Source: Streptomyces celluloflavus (GTDB taxonomy: Bacteria; Actinomycetota; Actinomycetes; Streptomycetales; Streptomycetaceae). Taken from it: DNA of 64,000 nt. The notes beneath the pieces were generated by a model, which was not told the origin of the DNA, ran no database searches, and saw nothing but the letters and a program-made list of their open reading frames with translations. How positions within the stretch are numbered: position 1 is the stretch's first letter; every line of letters begins with the position of its first letter. Made by a program: the position numbers and the translations under genes. The DNA lies in NCBI GenBank assembly GCA_000720995.1, contig JOEL01000009.1, positions 62,001 to 126,000 of the forward strand, written 5' to 3'. Shown here one piece after another: positions 55,898 to 64,000 of this stretch.

Positions 55898-56662
55898 ATG
55901 GCACGTACCACGCGTCGCGCACCTGCGTCACCGGCCGTTCGCCGGGCAGCCCGTACCGCGCTCGCCCTCGCGGCGGTGGTCGCCGCGGCCCTCACCACCG
56001 TCGCCCCGCCGGCCGCGGCCGCCGCTCCGGGCACCGCGGTCTCCTCCGTCACTCCCGCCCCGAGGGCCGCCCGTAACCCGGTGATCTTTGTGCACGGCTA
56101 CAACGCCGACCCCGGTGTCTGGGGCCGCATGACCGGGGACTTCAAGGCCGCCGGATACACCGACGCCGAGCTGTTCACCTGGTCCTACGACACCCACGCC
56201 TCGGTGAACGAGGTGCTCTCCGGCCGGTTCGCGGCATATGTGGACGAAGTGCGGCAGCGGACCGGTGCGCGGCGCGTCGACATCGTGGCCCACTCCTACG
56301 GAAGCCTGCCGACGCGCTGGTACCTCAAGAACGGCGGCGGCACCGCGGCCGTCGGCCACTGGGTGTCGCTGGGCGGCCCCAACCACGGCACCGGCCTCGC
56401 CTGGCTGTGCGCCGCCTGGGACCAGGCGTGCCGCGATATGACCCCCGGCTCCTACGTCCAGAAGGGCCTGGCGGCGGGCGACGAGACACCGGGGGACGTC
56501 AAGTACGCGACGTTCTGGTCCAGTTGCGACGAATTCATCAACCCCCATGACAGCGTGCCGCTCACCGGTGCGGTCAACACCCCGGCGGGCTGCCTCAAGC
56601 ACAACGAGCTGCTGACCGACGGCGGGGTCTCGGCGGGCGTGCGGGCGTTCCTCGGCCGCTGA
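55898..56662 (+). CDS. Secreted lipase / alpha-beta hydrolase
   Basis: 254 residues with a Sec/Tat-type signal peptide (about 1-43; twin Arg within TTRRAPASPAVRRAARTAL) and Ala-rich cleavage region. Mature part: oxyanion block NPVIFVHGYNADPGVWG, nucleophile elbow AHSYGSLP (about 133), four cysteines likely to form disulfides. Matches the streptomycete extracellular triacylglycerol lipase/LipC-like group. AAGGGG is eight bases before ATG 55898. Confidence 0.9.
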   Translation: MARTTRRAPASPAVRRAARTALALAAVVAAALTTVAPPAAAAAPGTAVSSVTPAPRAARNPVIFVHGYNADPGVWGRMTGDFKAAGYTDAELFTWSYDTHASVNEVLSGRFAAYVDEVRQRTGARRVDIVAHSYGSLPTRWYLKNGGGTAAVGHWVSLGGPNHGTGLAWLCAAWDQACRDMTPGSYVQKGLAAGDETPGDVKYATFWSSCDEFINPHDSVPLTGAVNTPAGCLKHNELLTDGGVSAGVRAFLGR

Positions 56663-56690
56663 ACCGGTCCCGTCCGGGGCACGGTCCGGA

Positions 56691-57383
56691 TCACGATCCG
56701 GTGCGCGGGAAGCTGACCTCGACGCGGCGGTTCTTCCTGCGCCCCTCCTCGGTGCTGTTGTCGGCGATCGGGTACTGCTCGCCGTAGCCGCGGATCTGGA
56801 ACGTGACCGAGGAGTCGAGGTGCTTGGCCAGCTCGCGCTGGACGGCGTTGGCGCGGTCCTTGGAGAGGGTGAGGCCGTGCGCGGTCGAACCGAGGTTGTC
56901 GGTGAAGCCGAAGACCCGCAGACCGGTGGCGTGCTGTTTCTTGATCTCCGCGGCGATGGTGTCGATCCGCGACAGCGCGTCCGGGCTCAGCCCGGCGCTG
57001 TCCTTGGTGAACAGGACCTCTGCCTGGAGCGCGAAGGTGACGTTGTCGTTGGTGTCCTGGCGGCGCTCGGCACCGTCGTCGGTCTCCACGATGGACTTGA
57101 TGTTGAGCACCTTGGACGGGGCGAGGGTGGCGCCCTGGACCATCCGGAGCCCGGGGTTGTGCGGGTCGATGGTGACCGGCGGGCTGGAGTCCTCGGTGAT
57201 ACCGGGCGGGTCGGCATGGGCCGCGGGGACCGTCAGCGCCATGGCCAGCAGCAGCGCGACGGTGGTGGTGACCACCGTGCGGGCCAGGTGTGCCGGGCAG
57301 GTCGTACGGGCCACTCCTGCCGGGTGGATCGCGTGGATGAGGTGGTTCGGGCTGGTCGTGTGGGTCGTCTCCGTCATGGTCAT
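56691..57383 (-). CDS. OmpA-domain exported protein
   Basis: 230 residues. N-terminal His/Thr-rich tail, a hydrophobic export segment (about 36-55), then an OmpA/MotB peptidoglycan-binding domain (about 105-225: VLFTKDSAGLSPDALSRIDT, VFGFTDNLGSTAHGLTLSKD, RRKNRRVEVSF). Anchors envelope structures to the cell wall. Starts nine bases after the lipoprotein gene (ATG 57383), so the two form an operon; proximity to tad genes suggests a role in pilus anchoring. Confidence 0.88.
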   Translation of the reverse strand: MTMTETTHTTSPNHLIHAIHPAGVARTTCPAHLARTVVTTTVALLLAMALTVPAAHADPPGITEDSSPPVTIDPHNPGLRMVQGATLAPSKVLNIKSIVETDDGAERRQDTNDNVTFALQAEVLFTKDSAGLSPDALSRIDTIAAEIKKQHATGLRVFGFTDNLGSTAHGLTLSKDRANAVQRELAKHLDSSVTFQIRGYGEQYPIADNSTEEGRRKNRRVEVSFPRTGS

Positions 57384-57391
57384 CGGCCCGC

Positions 57392-57979
57392 TCAGTCCGT
57401 GATCTGCACGCTGGCCGGCGGCATGGTCGGCAGCTGGAAGTCGACCTCGGTCACCTTGGCCGGCGGCGCCGGGAACTGGGCGAAGATCGGCCGGCTCGCA
57501 CCCGGCTGAAGCCCGCTGAGTCCGGTGGTGCACAGGCATTCGCCGTTGGTGTCCCGCAGCACCAGGTACCGCTTCTTGCCCGCCTTGTCTACGAGGGTGG
57601 CCCCGGAGATGGAGGACCGGGACCGCAGCTCCGACTCGTGGGAGCGCCAGTCGACGGCGTTGAAGGCGCGGGTGCCGTGGTTGGCGACCGTACCGTTGAC
57701 CGTGACGAACCCGCCCGCGTCGCGGATGACGGAGTGGAGGGTGACGACGATCCCGTCCGCCCCTTTCATCTCGCCGATCACCTTGTCGGCGTCGTCCGCC
57801 GGGGCGCCCGGATCGCTCTTCTTCGGCGCGGCGCTGCTGTGGGCCACCGGTTTCTTGCCGTCCGCCGCCGGCGCTCCGCCGTCGCCGCCACCGCAGCCGG
57901 CCACGACGAGGGCCAGGCCGACCGCGCTCGCCGTGGCGACCGCTCCCCTGGCGGCCTTCGTGGTGCGCCGAATGCTCAT
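57392..57979 (-). CDS. Predicted lipoprotein
   Basis: 195 residues. Signal with lipobox VVAGC (Cys about 29) followed by GGGDGG. The mature domain is strand-rich (VVTLHSVIRDAGGFVTVNGT, LSGLQPGASRPIFAQFP) like DUF4352/telokin-type folds and contains a CLC pair. Function unknown. Upstream member of the OmpA-like operon. Confidence 0.8.
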   Translation of the reverse strand: MSIRRTTKAARGAVATASAVGLALVVAGCGGGDGGAPAADGKKPVAHSSAAPKKSDPGAPADDADKVIGEMKGADGIVVTLHSVIRDAGGFVTVNGTVANHGTRAFNAVDWRSHESELRSRSSISGATLVDKAGKKRYLVLRDTNGECLCTTGLSGLQPGASRPIFAQFPAPPAKVTEVDFQLPTMPPASVQITD

Positions 57980-58054
57980 GGCTGCGATTCCTTTGATCGT
58001 CGAGTGATCGTGCTCGGGGTGGACCGGCGGTCGGACGGTTCCGCGGTCCGGGTG

Positions 58055-58090
58055 GTGAACGTGGTGCAGGTAGTGAACGTGGTGCGGGTG
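58055..58090. repeat. Tandem 18-base repeat
   Basis: Two copies of GTGAACGTGGTGC(A/G)GGT(A/G) (58055-58072, 58073-58090) in the gap between the TadG-like gene and the lipoprotein operon. Possibly part of the lipoprotein promoter. Confidence 0.45.
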
Positions 58091-58178
58091 ATTCGCATGG
58101 TGTGGAAGTCAACTCGGTGCGGAAATCCGGGCAGTTCGGAGGTCCACCAAGGGTCCGACGGTTCGGAGGTCCGGTTGC

Positions 58179-58916
58179 TCATTGTGCGAGACGTACGGCG
58201 AAAAGGTCGGAGGCTTGCGGGAGAACACGAAGGTTCCCGGGATCGAGGACCCAGGTCTTGCCGTCGCAGACGATCCCGAGGGGCGGACCCGGCTGCCCGG
58301 TGCCGTCGGCCGCGCCGCCGTCGCCGCCCTTGTCTCCTGTGCCGCCCTTGTCGCCCTCGCCCGTGCCGCCCGTGCCGCCCGTACCGTCCTCGGCGAGGGT
58401 GCAGCGGGGCACGACGACGGCCTTGGCCTCGGCCGACGCGTAGGTACTCCCGGTCGACGGGATGATCGAACGGCCCACCGGTTTACGGGATTTCACGGTG
58501 ACGGCGAACGAGGTCGCCGGTTCCGAGCCGGGCCGGCACGCGGAGACGACGGCGTCGTTCTGCGCCGCGAACCAGTCCGCGTTCTCGCACGCCGGACCGG
58601 AGGGCACACCGCGGCCGCGCAACTGCTCCGCCCACCGCGCGCGGCCGTCACCGCCGCCGCCCGCACCGCTGCGGATCGGGTCCAGCAGGCCCCTGGTCAG
58701 CTGATCGCGGTACTGCTGACCCGCGGCGAGCGCCGCGGCGTCGGCCGCCGTCTGCGCGCCGTTGCGGGAGGCCGCCGCCTGTCCGACGGCGAAGAACGCG
58801 AGCGCGAGGAAGAGCAGGGCGGCGACGGCCACGAGGTAGAGCGGAAACGCCTGTCCGGCGTCGCGCCCTCCTCGGCGGCGCGCGCCGCCGGCCGTCCGGC
58901 CCGTGGTGGCCGCCAT
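58179..58916 (-). CDS. TadG/TadE-like pilus-associated exported protein
   Basis: 245 residues. The segment DAGQAFPLYLVAVAALLFLA (about 20-40) is a type IV-pseudopilin-like start and hydrophobic helix; NGAQTAADAAALAAGQQYRD is the usual Tad-like (DUF4134/TadG N-terminal) follow-on. The exported part carries Cys and a Gly/Asp-rich low-complexity loop. ATG 58916, 14 bases after the Flp pilin stop. Confidence 0.82.
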   Translation of the reverse strand: MAATTGRTAGGARRRGGRDAGQAFPLYLVAVAALLFLALAFFAVGQAAASRNGAQTAADAAALAAGQQYRDQLTRGLLDPIRSGAGGGGDGRARWAEQLRGRGVPSGPACENADWFAAQNDAVVSACRPGSEPATSFAVTVKSRKPVGRSIIPSTGSTYASAEAKAVVVPRCTLAEDGTGGTGGTGEGDKGGTGDKGGDGGAADGTGQPGPPLGIVCDGKTWVLDPGNLRVLPQASDLFAVRLAQ

Positions 58917-58930
58917 GACCGTGCGGTCGG

Positions 58931-59095
58931 CTAGATGCCGACGACGTCGGAGATCTTGTTCGCGATGGCGTTCGCGATCTGACTGCCGAAGTCCGTGGTC
59001 GACAGGACCAGGACGATCGCCACGACCACCGCGATGATGCCGAGGTACTCGATCGAGGTCTGTCCCCGGTCGTTCCCCAAAATCCGCTTCGCCAT
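58931..59095 (-). CDS. flp: Flp-type pilin
   Basis: 54 residues, the main pilus subunit of the Tad system. The processing site and helix are GQTSIEYLGIIAVVVAIVLV, with the conserved Glu after the cleavage position. GGAGGG is seven bases before ATG 59095. Expressed upstream of the TadG-like gene and separated from tadC by a terminator and a 500-base gap, so its level can be set independently of the machinery. Confidence 0.92.
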   Translation of the reverse strand: MAKRILGNDRGQTSIEYLGIIAVVVAIVLVLSTTDFGSQIANAIANKISDVVGI

Positions 59096-59611
59096 CGTCT
59101 TTCCCTCCGTGGGCGGCCGTCCCGGTCCGGTCCGGCTGGACTGTCCCCGTGGTGCCGGCGCGCTCGTCCGCGCCCATGACACGAGAAACGTACGCCGGAA
59201 CGGCGCTACCGGGACAGGGAATCCGTACCCAATCCTCCGGTGGGAACACGACCCGGCGGCACACCGTCGCTTTTCGGCCACTGCGCCGCACCCCGACCAC
59301 CCCCGATCCTCCTCCGGGACCCTCCGGCGCCCGGCGCCGTCGCGGACCGGCCGGCCCGCCCCGGAGCGGTGCGGTACGGGGGGAGCCGCCGGGTCCCCAC
59401 TGTGGCACAACTCGTTGCTCGGGCAAAGGAGTTGAGGCACAACGCCCGGTGCACCGCACTCTTCCGGCCGGATCCGGCGGGCCCGGCGGCGAGGCATCCG
59501 CCGGGCCCGGCCGCCCGCTCCCGCCACTGGGACCTCGCCCGGCCGTCGCCGCATGCCGGCCACCCTCACCCCCACACGGGCGACGGCTGCCGGGTGGCGT
59601 CGCCGGGGCCC
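59096..59611. other. Gap between tadC and the Flp pilin gene
   Basis: No gene seen. Contains a terminator (59478-59509) after tadC and, near 59402-59440, an inverted repeat CACAACTC/GAGTTG with a 15-base spacer, probably near the pilin promoter. The rest is GC-rich. Confidence 0.55.
59478..59509 (-). terminator. Hairpin after tadC
   Basis: Perfect 12-bp stem (59478-59489 with 59498-59509), 8-base loop, downstream of tadC. Confidence 0.7.
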
Positions 59612-60505
59612 TCACCGCCCCATGAGTGACCCGAAGTTCGTCCCCGACCCCAGGAAGAAACCGGCGATCAGCAGGATCATGGTGCCCGGCACCATGAAGG
59701 TGGTGATGACCATGGTGGCCTTGGGGACCGCGCGGGCGGCGCGGCGGCGGGCGTTCTGGGCGTCGGTGCGGCGCATGTCGTTGGCGATCTGGATGAGCGT
59801 CTCGACGATCGGCGCCCCCAGCTCCTCGCCCTGCTGAAGGGCGGTGACGAACTGGGCGACCTGTTCGGAGTCATTGCGTTTGCGCAGCTCCTCGAACGCC
59901 TCCCGGCGGCTGACGCCCATGTCCATCTGGCGCAGGGTGATGCGGAGTTCGTCGGCCCAGGGGCCCTCGTACTTCTCCGCGACCCGGTCCAGCGCCTGGC
60001 GGAACCCCAGCCCCGCGCTGACGACGACGGCGAGCACGTCCAGGAAGTCCGGCAGGGTCCGTTCGATGGTGTCCTTGCGCTGGCGGATCGCGGCCCAGAT
60101 GCCGACCTCGTTCCAGAACAGCCCGAACAGGACCATGAGGACGCCGAGCAGCGGCTGGCCGCGCAGGAACATCACCAGCGCGCCGCCGAAGCCGAGGGCG
60201 CCGTAGACGGCGCGGCGGGCGGCGTAGCGGTCGACGGTCAGGCCGCCCGGGTTGCCCGCGAGGTCGATGCGCCGGCGGATCCGGGCGACCCGCTTGGGGC
60301 CCATCAGCCGCAGTACGAACGGTGCGTAGCGCATACCGGCGCGGTCCACCGCCGAACCGACGGCCGTCGTCCGCGTCGCGCCGATCTCCAGGGACAGTGC
60401 GAGGTCCGGGGGGAGCCTGGCCTCGCGGCGGTAGAGCGCGATACCGCAGCAGACGCCGACGACCGAGAGGGCGGCGGCGAGCGCCAGCAGGGTGCCGATG
60501 AGCAT
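59612..60505 (-). CDS. tadC: Tad pilus inner-membrane protein TadC (type II secretion F family)
   Basis: 297 residues with the T2SS F domain (about 140-270; LPDFLDVLAVVVSAGLGFRQ, FVTALQQGEELGAPIVETL) between two pairs of helices. Forms the membrane platform with TadB. ATG 60505, 12 bases after tadB. Last gene of the machinery operon. Confidence 0.92.
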   Translation of the reverse strand: MLIGTLLALAAALSVVGVCCGIALYRREARLPPDLALSLEIGATRTTAVGSAVDRAGMRYAPFVLRLMGPKRVARIRRRIDLAGNPGGLTVDRYAARRAVYGALGFGGALVMFLRGQPLLGVLMVLFGLFWNEVGIWAAIRQRKDTIERTLPDFLDVLAVVVSAGLGFRQALDRVAEKYEGPWADELRITLRQMDMGVSRREAFEELRKRNDSEQVAQFVTALQQGEELGAPIVETLIQIANDMRRTDAQNARRRAARAVPKATMVITTFMVPGTMILLIAGFFLGSGTNFGSLMGR

Positions 60506-60517
60506 GTCCGTACCGCC

Positions 60518-61465
60518 CTAGACGTCGATCTTGGCGAAGCGGCGGATGACGAAGAAGCCCAGCGCGTAGAGGGTGAAGGCCACGACGACCGCGAGCTGGC
60601 CGAGGAAGGACGAGGTCATCCGGTCGATGGCGCCCGGTGCGATGCGGTTCATCAGCAGCAGCGTGCCGATGCCGAGCAGCGGGACGACATACGCGGTGAC
60701 CACGACCTGGGAGAGCTGGGTGCGTACCTCGCGGCGGGTCTCCTTGCGCTCCTCCAGGGTCTTGGTGAGATTGCGCAGCGAGCCGACGACGGTGCCGCCG
60801 GCGCGGTTGGCGAGGACCAGCGTGGTGACCAGGACGACGAGTTCGCGGGAGGGCAGCCGTTCGGCGAGTTCGCCGAGGGCGTCGTCGACGGAGTGGCCGA
60901 CGGCGAGTTTGTCGGAGACCTTGGTCAGCTCCTCGCCGGCCGGGGCCTCCAGTTCCTCGGCCGCCATGCCCAGGGCGGTGCGCAGTGCCAGCCCGGCCTG
61001 GGTGGCGTTGGCGAGGATCCGGGAGAGTTCGGGGAGCTGGTTGATGAACCGCTCGATGCGCTTCTGGCGCTGCCAGTTGAGGAACGCGAAGGCGGCCCAG
61101 ACGGCGGCCAGCGCGGCGATCGGGCCGAAGAACGCGGCGAGGGTGGCCTGTGCGACCAGCCAGAGGGCGAGCGCCGTCCCGCAGGTGTAGACGGTGAATT
61201 CGCCCGGGGTGAGGTCCAGGCCGGTGGCGGCGAGCCGGAGTTCGAGGCGGCGGCCGGGGCGGGTGCGGCGCAGCGCGCGGTCGGCGGCCGGGAAGCGGCG
61301 GCGCCGGCCGGCCGGCGGCAGCCCGCGCTCGTCGGCGAGCCGGTCGACGACGGCCTGCCGCTGGGCGCGGCCGGCCGCGTACATCCGTATGCCGACGACC
61401 GCCAGCGCCCCGCACAGCAGGGTGGCGCCGAGGGCCCAGAGAGCGGGATCGTTCGGGCCGGTCAT
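60518..61465 (-). CDS. tadB: Tad pilus inner-membrane protein TadB (type II secretion F family)
   Basis: 315 residues with an N-terminal helix, basic cytoplasmic segment, and the T2SS F domain (about 140-265; LPELSRILANATQAGLALRT, VLANRAGGTVVGSLRNL), then two C-terminal helices. Partner of TadC. ATG 61465; 28 bases after tadA. Confidence 0.92.
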   Translation of the reverse strand: MTGPNDPALWALGATLLCGALAVVGIRMYAAGRAQRQAVVDRLADERGLPPAGRRRRFPAADRALRRTRPGRRLELRLAATGLDLTPGEFTVYTCGTALALWLVAQATLAAFFGPIAALAAVWAAFAFLNWQRQKRIERFINQLPELSRILANATQAGLALRTALGMAAEELEAPAGEELTKVSDKLAVGHSVDDALGELAERLPSRELVVLVTTLVLANRAGGTVVGSLRNLTKTLEERKETRREVRTQLSQVVVTAYVVPLLGIGTLLLMNRIAPGAIDRMTSSFLGQLAVVVAFTLYALGFFVIRRFAKIDV

Positions 61466-61493
61466 GGGGTGTGCGTCCTCCTGGGGCGGGTGG

Positions 61494-62831
61494 TCATCGG
61501 GCCTCCCGGGTGGCGAGGTCGTCGTCGGTGGCCGCGACGCCGAAGGCGGGCGGGGCGGGCTCGCCGGCCATGAAGAGGCGTTCGGCGACCCGGCGCGGCA
61601 GCGGGAAGTAGCGGAAGCGGCCGTGCACGATCCGGTCGGCGCCCATCGGCTCGGCGTCGAAGCGGCAGACCGTCGCGAGCCGGTAGTCCTCGTGGCCGCG
61701 CGAGTCGAGGAGGGCGATCTCGGTGATCCGGCGGGAGCCGTCGGCGTGCCGGCCGAGCTGGACGAGGCAGTCCACGGCGCTGTTGATCTGGTCCCGCAGC
61801 GCCTCGAAGGGGATCTTGACGTCCGACATGGAGGCCAGGGTCTGGAGCCGCATCAGGGCGTCCTCGGCGCTGTTGGCGTGGACGGTGGCCAGCGATCCGT
61901 CGTGGCCGGTCGACATCGCCTGGAGCATGTCGAGGGTCTCGCCGCCGCGCACCTCGCCGACGATGATGCGGTCGGGGCGCATGCGCAGCGAGTTGCGTAC
62001 CAGGTCGCGGATGGTGATCCGGCCCTTGCCCTCCACGTTGGGCGGCCGCGATTCCAGCCGGATGACATGGGTCTGCTGGAGCTGGAGTTCGGCGGCGTCC
62101 TCGACGGTGATGATCCGCTCGCCATCGGGGATCAGTCCCGACAGGGCGTTGAGCAGCGTGGTCTTGCCCGCGCCGGTGGCGCCGGAGACGACGACGTTGA
62201 ACTTGGCGCGCACCAGTCCGGCCAGCAGCACCAGCATCTGGTCGTCGAGGGTGCCCATACCGATGAGTTCGGCGAGGGTGTAGGCGCGCGGGAAGCGGCG
62301 GATGGTGAGGGTGGCGCCGTTCAGGGCGAGCGGCGGGATGATGACGTTGACGCGTTCGCCGGACGGAAGCCGGGCGTCGACCATCGGATTCGACTCGTCC
62401 ACCCGCCGGTTGACGGTGGAGACGATGCGCTCGATGGTCTGCATCAGCTGCTCGTGCGAGGCGAACCGGACGGGGACCAGCTCGACCCGGCCGGACCGCT
62501 CGACATACACCTGGTCCGGGCCGTTGACCATGATCTCGGTGATGGAGGCGTCTTCGAGGAGGGGTTCCAGGACGCCCAGGCCGAGCGCCTCGTCCACCAC
62601 CCGGCGGATCAGCTGGGCGCGCTCGGCGGTGGAGAGCACCGGGCCCTCGCGGCTGATGATGTGGCCCAGTACGCGCTCCAGCCGCGAGCGGCGTTCGGCG
62701 GCGGCCAGCGCGGACATCTCGGCGAGGTCGATCTCTTCGAGCAGCTTGGCGCGGTAGACGGCGACCAGATGGCTGTCCTGGCGCGCCGCCGGGGGCACTT
62801 CGGGTACGACGATCCGGGCTTTGAGGCTCAT
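61494..62831 (-). CDS. tadA: Tad pilus secretion ATPase TadA (CpaF)
   Basis: 445-residue hexameric ATPase that powers Flp pilus assembly. Walker A GATGAGKTTLL, Asp box ITVEDAAELQL, Walker B IIVGEVRGGE and His box STGHDGSLATVHANS are all present and in order. The N-terminal domain has the CpaF-type ITEIMVNGPDQVYVE. ATG 62831 overlaps the stop of the TadE-like gene (ATGA). Confidence 0.95.
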   Translation of the reverse strand: MSLKARIVVPEVPPAARQDSHLVAVYRAKLLEEIDLAEMSALAAAERRSRLERVLGHIISREGPVLSTAERAQLIRRVVDEALGLGVLEPLLEDASITEIMVNGPDQVYVERSGRVELVPVRFASHEQLMQTIERIVSTVNRRVDESNPMVDARLPSGERVNVIIPPLALNGATLTIRRFPRAYTLAELIGMGTLDDQMLVLLAGLVRAKFNVVVSGATGAGKTTLLNALSGLIPDGERIITVEDAAELQLQQTHVIRLESRPPNVEGKGRITIRDLVRNSLRMRPDRIIVGEVRGGETLDMLQAMSTGHDGSLATVHANSAEDALMRLQTLASMSDVKIPFEALRDQINSAVDCLVQLGRHADGSRRITEIALLDSRGHEDYRLATVCRFDAEPMGADRIVHGRFRYFPLPRRVAERLFMAGEPAPPAFGVAATDDDLATREAR

Positions 62832-63349
62832 CGCGGGGCCGCTCCTTCGTCGCCGGGCACGGTGTGTTCCTGGCCGCCGAGGGCGTGCGGGGCGGCCGGG
62901 CGGGCCATGGTGGCGCTGCGGCTGGCGGTCCCGAAGTCGATGCCGGGGAGGACGGAGGGGATCCGTACGGTCGCCGTGGCGTGCACCGCGTCGCCCCCGC
63001 CGCCCACCGAGACCGTGGCGCCGTCGCCGAGCCAGCCGCTCACCGCGGCCCGGCCGGCGGCTTCACCGGCGGCCGACGGATCGCCGCCGACGTCGGTCGC
63101 GTCCATCGAGGCGGTACGGGCCGCGGCGCGCGCCGCCGTACCGGCCTGCTGGACGGCGTACGCGCCCAGGCCCAGTTGGATCACGGCCAGCGCGATGACG
63201 AGCAGGATCGGCAGGAAGCCGAGGAACTCGATGGCGACCTGGCCCCGGTCCCGGCCACGGCCGCGCAGCCGGGCGGGCAGCCGCGCCGGAAGGCCACCGC
63301 GCGCCCGGGTCACCGGCCGTCGGCCACGCGCCGCCCGTGCCGTCGCCAT
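62828..63349 (-). CDS. TadE-like pseudopilin 1
   Basis: 173 residues. Arg-rich leader ending in the processing motif GQVAIEFLGFLPILLVIALA, with the conserved Glu, then an exported Ala/Gly-rich domain. Start ATG 63349 follows GGGGAGGG by five bases; ATG 63385, overlapping the previous stop as ATGA, is an equal alternative. A minor component of the Tad pilus. Confidence 0.88.
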   Translation of the reverse strand: MATARAARGRRPVTRARGGLPARLPARLRGRGRDRGQVAIEFLGFLPILLVIALAVIQLGLGAYAVQQAGTAARAAARTASMDATDVGGDPSAAGEAAGRAAVSGWLGDGATVSVGGGGDAVHATATVRIPSVLPGIDFGTASRSATMARPAAPHALGGQEHTVPGDEGAAPR

Positions 63350-63381
63350 GACGGCCCTCCCCTCTCGCTCCGTCTCCGGCC

Positions 63382-63774
63382 TCATCCCGCGCCTCCCCCG
63401 CCGTCCTCCCGCGCCGCGCCCGCCGTGCCGGTGACGTGCCAGGGGAAGCTCCCCACGCCGGGGAAGAGCACCGGGACCTCAAGCCCGACGACCGCCTTCC
63501 ACAGCCCGGCCTCGGGGTGGCAGTCGGTCGTGGCGCCGCCTCGCCAGGCGGCGGGCAGGTCCCGGACGGCGGACGCGTGGCAGGCGCCGGTGCCGCCCTC
63601 CGTGGCGGTGGCGGCCCGCGCGCCCCGGTCGGCCGCGTCGGCGGCCAGCGAGTAGGTGTAGCCGACCAGGACGAACTGCCAGAGCAGGGCGAGGACCAGC
63701 AGGATCAGCGGGAGCAGGCCGAGGAACTCGACGGAGACCTGGCCCCGGTCGCTGCCGCCCAGCGGGCGCCGCAC
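63382..63774 (-). CDS. TadE-like pseudopilin 2
   Basis: 130 residues. Short basic leader, processing motif GQVSVEFLGLLPLILLVLA, exported domain with two cysteines (ACHASA, DCHPEA) likely to form a disulfide. GTG start three bases after the preceding gene's stop. Paralogue-like partner of the next gene. Confidence 0.88.
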   Translation of the reverse strand: MRRPLGGSDRGQVSVEFLGLLPLILLVLALLWQFVLVGYTYSLAADAADRGARAATATEGGTGACHASAVRDLPAAWRGGATTDCHPEAGLWKAVVGLEVPVLFPGVGSFPWHVTGTAGAAREDGGGGAG

Positions 63775-63777
63775 CGC

Positions 63778-64000
63778 TCAGCCCTCCTCGTACGGACCGG
63801 CCGGATCGAACGGCCCCGCACTCCGGGCCGCCGGTCCGCCCCGCCCGCCGGAGTGCGGACCGGCGCCGGGCGCGGGCACCGGCCCGGGGACCGGCCCCGC
63901 CGTGAGGGCCCTGCGCTTGCGCCCGGTCAGTGCCGCCCGCGGGCGCCGGCCGCCCCGCCCCTGGTGCGCCACGGCGGACGGGCCGGCCAGGCCCAGTTCC
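63778..64000 (-). CDS. C-terminal end of the gene upstream of tadE, probably TadZ/CpaE-like ATPase (5' end outside window)
   Basis: About 73 codons in an open frame entering from the window edge and ending TGA at 63778. Only a disordered Gly/Pro/Arg tail is visible (GRKRRALTAGPVPGPVP, ending GPYEEG), so the identity rests on position: in actinobacterial tad loci a CpaE/TadZ-like ATPase precedes tadA, and many have such tails. No catalytic motif is in view. Confidence 0.5.
   Translation of the reverse strand, partial: ELGLAGPSAVAHQGRGGRRPRAALTGRKRRALTAGPVPGPVPAPGAGPHSGGRGGPAARSAGPFDPAGPYEEG

Noticed and set aside
61194..63434. 746-codon open frame antisense to tadA/tadB
   Set aside because: Shadow frame; the opposite strand encodes complete Tad proteins with all motifs.

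Overview
High-GC actinobacterial chromosome, almost certainly Streptomyces. The evidence is very GC-rich third codon positions, frequent GTG starts, ATGA-coupled operons, a WhiB-like regulator, XRE/DUF397 pairs, Lsr2, a SpoIIE phosphatase fused to GAF and anti-sigma-like ATPase domains, and a gene order (ispH, xseA/xseB, glpX, fumarases, oxyR/ahpCD, phoH, uppS) matching the conserved Streptomyces core.

Layout. 1-12.7 kb is housekeeping: partial ispH (-), an APC amino-acid permease, exonuclease VII (xseA/xseB), an RutE-like nitroreductase, a DUF4245 protein, glpX, a WhiB-like regulator, a DUF1707 protein, both fumarase types (Fe-S class I and class II fumC) and a DUF402 protein. 13-21.9 kb holds a methyltransferase coupled to a SpoIIE phosphatase that carries an apparent one-base frameshift, a catalase, a class A penicillin-binding protein and an SPFH/ribbon-helix-helix pair. 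22.2-29.2 kb holds two paralogous MacB-type ABC cassettes around a padR gene; both promoters carry the same 13-bp-period TATACACC repeats. oxyR (-) follows.

Accessory island, about 30.2-41.7 kb. In Streptomyces oxyR and ahpCD are normally adjacent and divergent. Here about 11.5 kb of accessory DNA separates them. It carries small hypothetical proteins, a full-length and a 63-residue truncated Lsr2, an XRE/TPR regulator, an XRE-DUF5753/DUF397 pair, tiny membrane ORFs, an unusually AT-rich non-coding stretch, and a four-gene ATGA/GTGA-coupled operon (two hypotheticals, a kinase-fold protein, a GNAT). That operon is preceded by a mini-gene with an in-frame amber codon and followed by what looks like the tail of a broken gene. 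I see no integrase, transposase or tRNA at its ends.

41.8-64 kb returns to core: ahpC/ahpD, an AI-2E family transporter, a secreted transglycosylase-like protein behind a structured leader, PhoH, isoprenyl transferase, an aldo/keto reductase, a prepilin peptidase and a DUF192 protein. Next come an ArsR-like regulator divergent from an MFS transporter with three matching operators, a TetR/Cmx-like MFS pair with two matching operators, a secreted lipase, and a lipoprotein/OmpA-like pair. The window ends in a tad/Flp pilus locus on the minus strand (TadZ/CpaE-like C-terminus, two TadE-like pseudopilins, TadA, TadB, TadC, then Flp pilin and a TadG-like protein). The prepilin peptidase at 50 kb probably processes these pilins.

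All positions, motifs and repeats were read by eye. No alignment, structure prediction or database search was run, so family names are recognition-based.
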